Assembly: GCA_945613785.1 (NCBI GenBank)
Contig: CALZAJ010000049.1
Span: 1-9,615, forward strand
Direction of reading: 5' to 3'
Source: an uncultured Verrucomicrobiota bacterium
GTDB taxonomy: Bacteria; Verrucomicrobiota; Kiritimatiellia; RFP12; UBA1067
DNA: 9,615 nt
The translations under genes and the position numbers were made by a program. The first letter of the stretch is position 1, and every line of letters starts with the position of its first letter. This document shows, in pieces, positions 5,948-9,615 of this stretch. Under the pieces are notes generated by a model, which worked only from the letters and a program-made list of their open reading frames with translations, ran no database searches and was not told the origin of the DNA.

Positions 5948-8900
5948 AGACCGCGATACCGCTCGAACAAGGCGTTCAACCGCTCGTAGACGCGGCGCTT
6001 CTTCTCCTCGCGGTTCTGAGCCGCGGCGCCAAACCGGGACATCGGCGGAAGAATGAGGTCTATGTCCGTACCGGCGCCGCGCAAGACGCCGTCTTCGAGC
6101 GCCTGCCCGAAGAAACCGCGCGTCTCGACCTCGCGCAGGTTTTCGCTGGAGATGAGCTCGGACAATTCGCGCTCCTGTTCCGCCTGCACGAACTGCACCC
6201 ACGCATCGGCAACATCGCCCGTCTGCGCGTTGAGCGATTCCACGAAGCGCTGGATCAGTTCCTTCTTGCTGCGAAGCTGGACGGAGCTGCCGATCGCCTT
6301 GTCAATGGCAGCCTTGATCTCCTTGTTCAGCGCATTCTCGTCATGATAGCGCTGGACGAGCATCAGGATGTAGTCGATGTTGACGTCGACCTGGCGCACA
6401 AGCTCCATCTCGAACTCGACGCCGTCCAGGATCGAGGCCTTCTGGCTCTGCACGACAGGCTTCCACTTATCATGAAGGTCGAGATAGACGCTCTGGTAGT
6501 CCTGGAGCTCCCCTTCGCCGATCTGCTCGTGTCCGGCGAACTGGTCGAAGGCGGAGAGGATATTCTTCAGGCGGAGGACCTGTCCGTAGAGCTTAATGAA
6601 GTCGCGTTCGTTCTCCTCGCCGACGATCGGCTCGCCCAGGGGGAACCGTTCCTTCAGCTCCGCGATCAGCTGCAGCCAGCCCTTCACTTCACGCCCCTTG
6701 CCGTCGGCATAGCCGTTCATGTACTCGGTGAAGGTGCGCACGAGAACGAGTCCGCGGGCGTCCTTGTCGCCGAACAGCGAAAGCGCCGCGTCCGTCTCCT
6801 GCTGGAGATCTCGGAAGCAGATGATGTTGCCGAAGCTCTTGACCGAGTTGAGGATGCGGTTCGTGCGCGAGAACGCCTGGATGAGTCCGTGCATCCGAAG
6901 CCGCTTGTCGACCCAGAGCGTGTTGAGCGTCGTCGCATCGAAGCCCGTCAGGAACATGTTGACGACGATCGTCAGGTCGACCTGGCGCGTCTTGATCTTC
7001 TCGGACAGGTTGCGGTAGTAGTTCGCGAACTGGTCGCCGTTCGTCGAAAAGTTCGTGTCGAACCAGCTGTTGTAGTCCGCGATCGCGCTCTCCAGGAACT
7101 CGCGGTCGCTGGACGAGAGCTGACTCGGGTCGCCGCCCGCATCGAGCGCACCGTCCTCGGGATCGTCCTCGTTCGCGCAATAGGTGAAGATCGTCGCGAC
7201 CTTGAGCTGCTTCGCACCCGGCTCGGCCATCTGCCGCCTGAATTCCTCGTAGTAGGCGCGCGCCATAGGAATCGACTGCACAGCCATCATCGAGTTGAAG
7301 CCGAGGACACGCTGTCCCTTGAGGTTATAGCTCTTGTTGCGGATCGTCTTGTCGTCGAAATGCGTGAGGATGTACCGCACGACTGCCGCAATGCGGTCCT
7401 TGTGCAGCAGCACCTCGTCCGTATCGATGGCGGTGACCTCGCTGTCCTTCACCGTCTCCTTCATCTTCACCGTGTTGACGGTCTCGATGTGGAACGGCAG
7501 CACGTTGCCGTCCCGAATCGCGTCGACGATTGTGTAGGCGTGAAGCTGCTCGCCGAACGCCTGGGGCGTCGTGCGGAAGAACGGATTCCCCGAGCCCGCG
7601 TTCGCCGCGAAAATTGGCGTCCCCGTAAAGCCGAAGATGTGGTAGCGCTTGAACGACTTGACGATCTTCTGATGCAGCTCGCCGAACTGCGACCGGTGGC
7701 ACTCGTCGAAAATGATGACCGTCCTGCGGCTTTCGGCACCCTTGGGCAATCCGCGTCCGCAGAGGAGTCCGAGCTTCTGGATTGTCGTAATGATGATCTT
7801 CGCCGCGGGATCTGTGAGCTGACGCTCGAGGATGGCCGTATTCGCATTCGAGTTCGCGGCCCCCTTCTGGAACTTGTCGTATTCGCGGATGGTCTGGTAG
7901 TCGAGGTCGCTGCGGTCCACGACGAACAGCACCTTGTCCACCTCGTCCATACGCGCGGCGAGCGTCGCCGTCTTGAAGGACGTGAGCGTCTTGCCACTGC
8001 CGGTCGTGTGCCAGATGTAGCCGCCGCCCTTCACCGTGCCTTCCCACCTCTGGTTGACGGCCGTGACGATGCGCTGGAGGATGCGCTCCGTGGCGGCAAT
8101 CTGATAAGGACGCATCACCATGAGAAGACGCTCCTCCGTCCAGACGCAGTAGCGCGTCAGAATGGCGAGAAGCGTATGCTTGCTCATAAAGGTGCGGGCG
8201 AAGCCGTAGAGGTCTTCGATCGGACGGTTCTCGCCGTCGGCCCACCAGCTCGTGAACTCGAATGAATTGCTCGTCCGTTTGCGAAGCGGCGCAGGACTCC
8301 CCGTGCGGGCGCGCAGGATGTGCTCGCGGATGTGCTGATAGCGCGTCGTGTTCGAGTAGTACTTCGTATGCGTGCCGTTGGAAATGACGAAGACCTGGAC
8401 GAAGCCGAAGAGGCCCGTCCCCGACCAGAAGCTCTCGCGGATATAGCGGTTGATCTGGTTGAACGCCTCGCGAATCGCCACGCCCCGCCGCTTCAGCTCG
8501 CAATGAACGAGCGGAATGCCGTTGACGAGAATCGTGACGTCATAGCGGTTCTTGTGCAGCCCGTCGTCCGTCTCGTACTGGTTGATGACCTGCAGTGCGT
8601 TATTGTGGATCTGCGCCTTGTCGAGGAGCTTCACGTTCTTGGTCGTGCCGTCCTCGCGACGCAGCACCTTGACGAAGTCCTCCTGGATCGTCTCCGCCTT
8701 GTCCTGAACCGACAACCGCTCGTTGGCGAAATGCGTTGCGAAAAAGACTTCCCACTCACGGTCGGTGAAGGTCATGCGGTTGAGCCGCTCGATCTGCGCA
8801 CGCAAGTTGGCGACAAGCTCGCCCTCGGTGCGAATCGGCAGATAGGTGTAACCCTGCTCGCAGAGGATCGAGATGAAGCGCTTCTCCAGCGCCGCCTCGC

Positions 8901-8997
8901 TCTCGTAGAGGAGCGGATTGCGATCGCTCTCGACAGGAGTATAGCTCCCGACGACCGTATAGCTATCCGTTTCGGCAACGAGCGTGTAGTCTATCAT
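5938..8997 (-). CDS. hsdR: Type I restriction enzyme R subunit, EcoR124I-like (type IC)
   Basis: 1019 residues, full length. HsdR is the motor and nuclease of the HsdR2M2S1 complex: it translocates DNA using ATP and cuts unmodified DNA away from the recognition site. The PD-(D/E)xK nuclease is intact: Asp153 (RYDVTILVNG), Glu167 and Lys169 (HCELKRRG), with the QxxxY element QINRY at 181-185. Helicase motifs are in order: RPYQIAATER (296-305), Walker A GSGKT (333-337), DECH (431-434), TGT (458-460), FLTGFDATTLNT (682-693) and QAFSRTNRI (707-715). A helical C-terminal domain follows, which binds the methylase core. Similarity to EcoR124I HsdR as I remember it runs from residue 7 to the end, which supports the start. 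The ATG lies 3 bases after a heptamer array and has no SD, so initiation may depend on coupling or on an unstructured leader. Confidence 0.96.
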   Translation of the reverse strand: MIDYTLVAETDSYTVVGSYTPVESDRNPLLYESEAALEKRFISILCEQGYTYLPIRTEGELVANLRAQIERLNRMTFTDREWEVFFATHFANERLSVQDKAETIQEDFVKVLRREDGTTKNVKLLDKAQIHNNALQVINQYETDDGLHKNRYDVTILVNGIPLVHCELKRRGVAIREAFNQINRYIRESFWSGTGLFGFVQVFVISNGTHTKYYSNTTRYQHIREHILRARTGSPAPLRKRTSNSFEFTSWWADGENRPIEDLYGFARTFMSKHTLLAILTRYCVWTEERLLMVMRPYQIAATERILQRIVTAVNQRWEGTVKGGGYIWHTTGSGKTLTSFKTATLAARMDEVDKVLFVVDRSDLDYQTIREYDKFQKGAANSNANTAILERQLTDPAAKIIITTIQKLGLLCGRGLPKGAESRRTVIIFDECHRSQFGELHQKIVKSFKRYHIFGFTGTPIFAANAGSGNPFFRTTPQAFGEQLHAYTIVDAIRDGNVLPFHIETVNTVKMKETVKDSEVTAIDTDEVLLHKDRIAAVVRYILTHFDDKTIRNKSYNLKGQRVLGFNSMMAVQSIPMARAYYEEFRRQMAEPGAKQLKVATIFTYCANEDDPEDGALDAGGDPSQLSSSDREFLESAIADYNSWFDTNFSTNGDQFANYYRNLSEKIKTRQVDLTIVVNMFLTGFDATTLNTLWVDKRLRMHGLIQAFSRTNRILNSVKSFGNIICFRDLQQETDAALSLFGDKDARGLVLVRTFTEYMNGYADGKGREVKGWLQLIAELKERFPLGEPIVGEENERDFIKLYGQVLRLKNILSAFDQFAGHEQIGEGELQDYQSVYLDLHDKWKPVVQSQKASILDGVEFEMELVRQVDVNIDYILMLVQRYHDENALNKEIKAAIDKAIGSSVQLRSKKELIQRFVESLNAQTGDVADAWVQFVQAEQERELSELISSENLREVETRGFFGQALEDGVLRGAGTDIDLILPPMSRFGAAAQNREEKKRRVYERLNALFERYRGLPR

Positions 8998-9000
8998 GTG

Positions 9001-9063
9001 AGTTGAGAGTTGAGAGTTGAGAGTTGAAAGTTGAAAGTTGAAAGTTGAAAGTTGAAAGTTGAG
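9001..9063. repeat. Heptamer array (AGTTGAR)9 between hsdR and the four-helix-bundle gene
   Basis: Nine tandem 7-bp units without indels: AGTTGAG three times, AGTTGAA five times, AGTTGAG once. It begins 3 bases before the hsdR ATG (on the coding strand) and ends 5 bases after the stop of the four-helix-bundle gene. It is inverted relative to the array at 9426-9467. The clean 7-bp period and near-identical units point to recent expansion. Confidence 0.95.
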
Positions 9064-9068
9064 AGATA

Positions 9069-9422
9069 TTAGAGGCCGTTTTCACGTGCTGTCTTTATAA
9101 TTGACGTTAGCATGCGCTTTAACTCAATACAATCAGCAATCAGCGAACCGTATTGATCAGTGTCAATGTATTCGGTATCATGCAAGAGATCAAGCCAATA
9201 GAGAGTTTCGTTGGACTCCTTGAGGGCAATACCTAGCTTTGAAACGAAATCCGCACGACTCTGTCCTTCCTGCCCTTCACGGACATTCGCACCAATGCTC
9301 GTACCGCACCGCAGTACTTGCCTACTTATTACGAATTCAGACTTTGTCCTTAGAAGGTATTGATACAGCTTAACAATACGGACTGCAAACGCATAGCTCT
9401 TATCTGCAATCGGGCTTTTCAT
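9069..9422 (-). CDS. Four-helix-bundle protein, 23S rRNA intervening-sequence (S23 / Avd-like) family
   Basis: 117 residues, the usual size. The most conserved stretch is RQVLRCGTSIGANVREGQ (34-51), followed by ADFVSKLGIALKESNETLYWLDLL (57-80) and LTSIIKTARENGL at the end. Four long amphipathic helices are expected. The family was first found in ORFs inside 23S rRNA intervening sequences and is related to Avd of diversity-generating retroelements. Its role outside those settings is not established. The ATG at 9422 fits family N-termini, and a GGGAG from the repeat sits 6 bases ahead. A TTG at 9449 in the same frame overlaps the hsdS stop (TTGA) and would add nine repeat-encoded residues; I consider it less likely. 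Base composition differs from its neighbours: a hand count gives 23/60 G+C at 9121-9180 against 40/60 at 8461-8520 in hsdR. No reverse transcriptase or template repeat is present. Confidence 0.9.
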   Translation of the reverse strand: MKSPIADKSYAFAVRIVKLYQYLLRTKSEFVISRQVLRCGTSIGANVREGQEGQSRADFVSKLGIALKESNETLYWLDLLHDTEYIDTDQYGSLIADCIELKRMLTSIIKTARENGL

Positions 9423-9425
9423 AAT

Positions 9426-9467
9426 CAACTCCCAACTCTCAACTCTCAACTCCCAACTCTCAACTCA
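9426..9467. repeat. Heptamer array (CAACTCY)6 between the four-helix-bundle gene and hsdS
   Basis: Six tandem 7-bp units: CAACTCC, CAACTCT, CAACTCT, CAACTCC, CAACTCT, CAACTCA. It is inverted relative to 9001-9063. It supplies the last residues (about ELRVGS) and TGA stop of hsdS as well as the SD-like GGGAG for the four-helix-bundle gene, and ends 3 bases before that gene's ATG. Confidence 0.95.
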
Positions 9468-9615
9468 AGAAGCTTGTCGCGGTAATACGCATACTGCTTC
9501 TTCCGCGCCGCAATCTCCGCCGGCAAGCCCGAAGTCAGGTCATTGCATAGCCGATCAAACCGATCAAGAATCGAAACAATCCGCCGCTGCTCCGCCAGGG
9601 GCGGGAGAGGGATGG
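9446..9615 (-). CDS. hsdS: Type I restriction enzyme specificity subunit, C-terminal fragment (cut by window edge)
   Basis: Only the last 55 residues are in the window; the gene enters from the right edge. They read PLPPLAEQRRIV, then a heptad helix (SILDRFDRLCNDLTSGLPAEI) and RKKQYAYYRDKLL. This is the second conserved, partly coiled-coil region of HsdS, which follows the second target-recognition domain and packs against HsdM. The recognition domains themselves are outside the window, so specificity cannot be predicted. The last residues, ELRVGS, and the TGA are encoded by the heptamer array rather than by family sequence. The native C-terminus has therefore probably been replaced. hsdS, the four-helix-bundle gene and hsdR are in one orientation and presumably one operon. 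Confidence 0.93.
   Translation of the reverse strand, partial: IPLPPLAEQRRIVSILDRFDRLCNDLTSGLPAEIAARKKQYAYYRDKLLELRVGS

Noticed and set aside
6343..8265. 640-codon open frame on the plus strand
   Set aside because: It is antisense to the helicase part of hsdR and has the same low-complexity charged composition; hsdR is unambiguous.
9069..9422. Diversity-generating retroelement
   Set aside because: The protein is related to Avd, but no reverse transcriptase, template repeat or variable repeat with adenine-specific changes is in the window.
9001..9467. CRISPR array
   Set aside because: The units are 7 bp and directly tandem with no spacers, so they are simple repeats.

Overview
The window comes from a moderately GC-rich bacterium. 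Every gene I can support lies on the minus strand, so the window reads right to left. A secreted DUF2341 + LamG protein, heptamer (7-bp) simple repeats between genes and extended -10 promoters together suggest a PVC-superphylum bacterium, possibly Kiritimatiellota or Verrucomicrobiota. That assignment is an inference from gene content, not from a marker gene.

Right end, 9615 to 5938: a type I restriction-modification locus of the EcoR124I (type IC) kind. The C-terminal tail of HsdS enters at the right edge, then a small four-helix-bundle protein of the 23S rRNA intervening-sequence (S23/Avd-like) family, then a full-length HsdR of 1019 residues. hsdM would lie beyond the right edge. The four-helix-bundle gene is AT-richer than its neighbours. 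It is bracketed almost base-tight by two arrays of a 7-bp repeat in inverted orientation, which would fold the hsdS-hsdR message into a 40-bp stem with the small gene in the loop.

Middle, 5937 to 3866: a dCMP deaminase gene with a likely leaderless promoter, followed one base later by triosephosphate isomerase. Next is a second heptamer-repeat region, from which a leucine-rich-repeat lipoprotein starts. The hydrophobic core of its signal peptide is itself encoded by the repeat.

Left part, 3859 to 1: a MATE-family exporter six bases after the lipoprotein gene, carrying a short repeat-encoded insertion. Then comes a MalK/UgpC-type sugar-importer ATPase with no permease beside it and its own near-leaderless promoter. 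Last is a large secreted DUF2341/LamG protein that runs off the left edge and has an SD-led promoter.

The genes do not form one pathway: restriction defence, pyrimidine nucleotide metabolism, glycolysis, export, sugar uptake and surface adhesion or glycan binding sit side by side. What links the window is the 7-bp repeat family. It appears at three places and has supplied start, stop, signal-peptide, SD and loop-insertion sequence to neighbouring genes.
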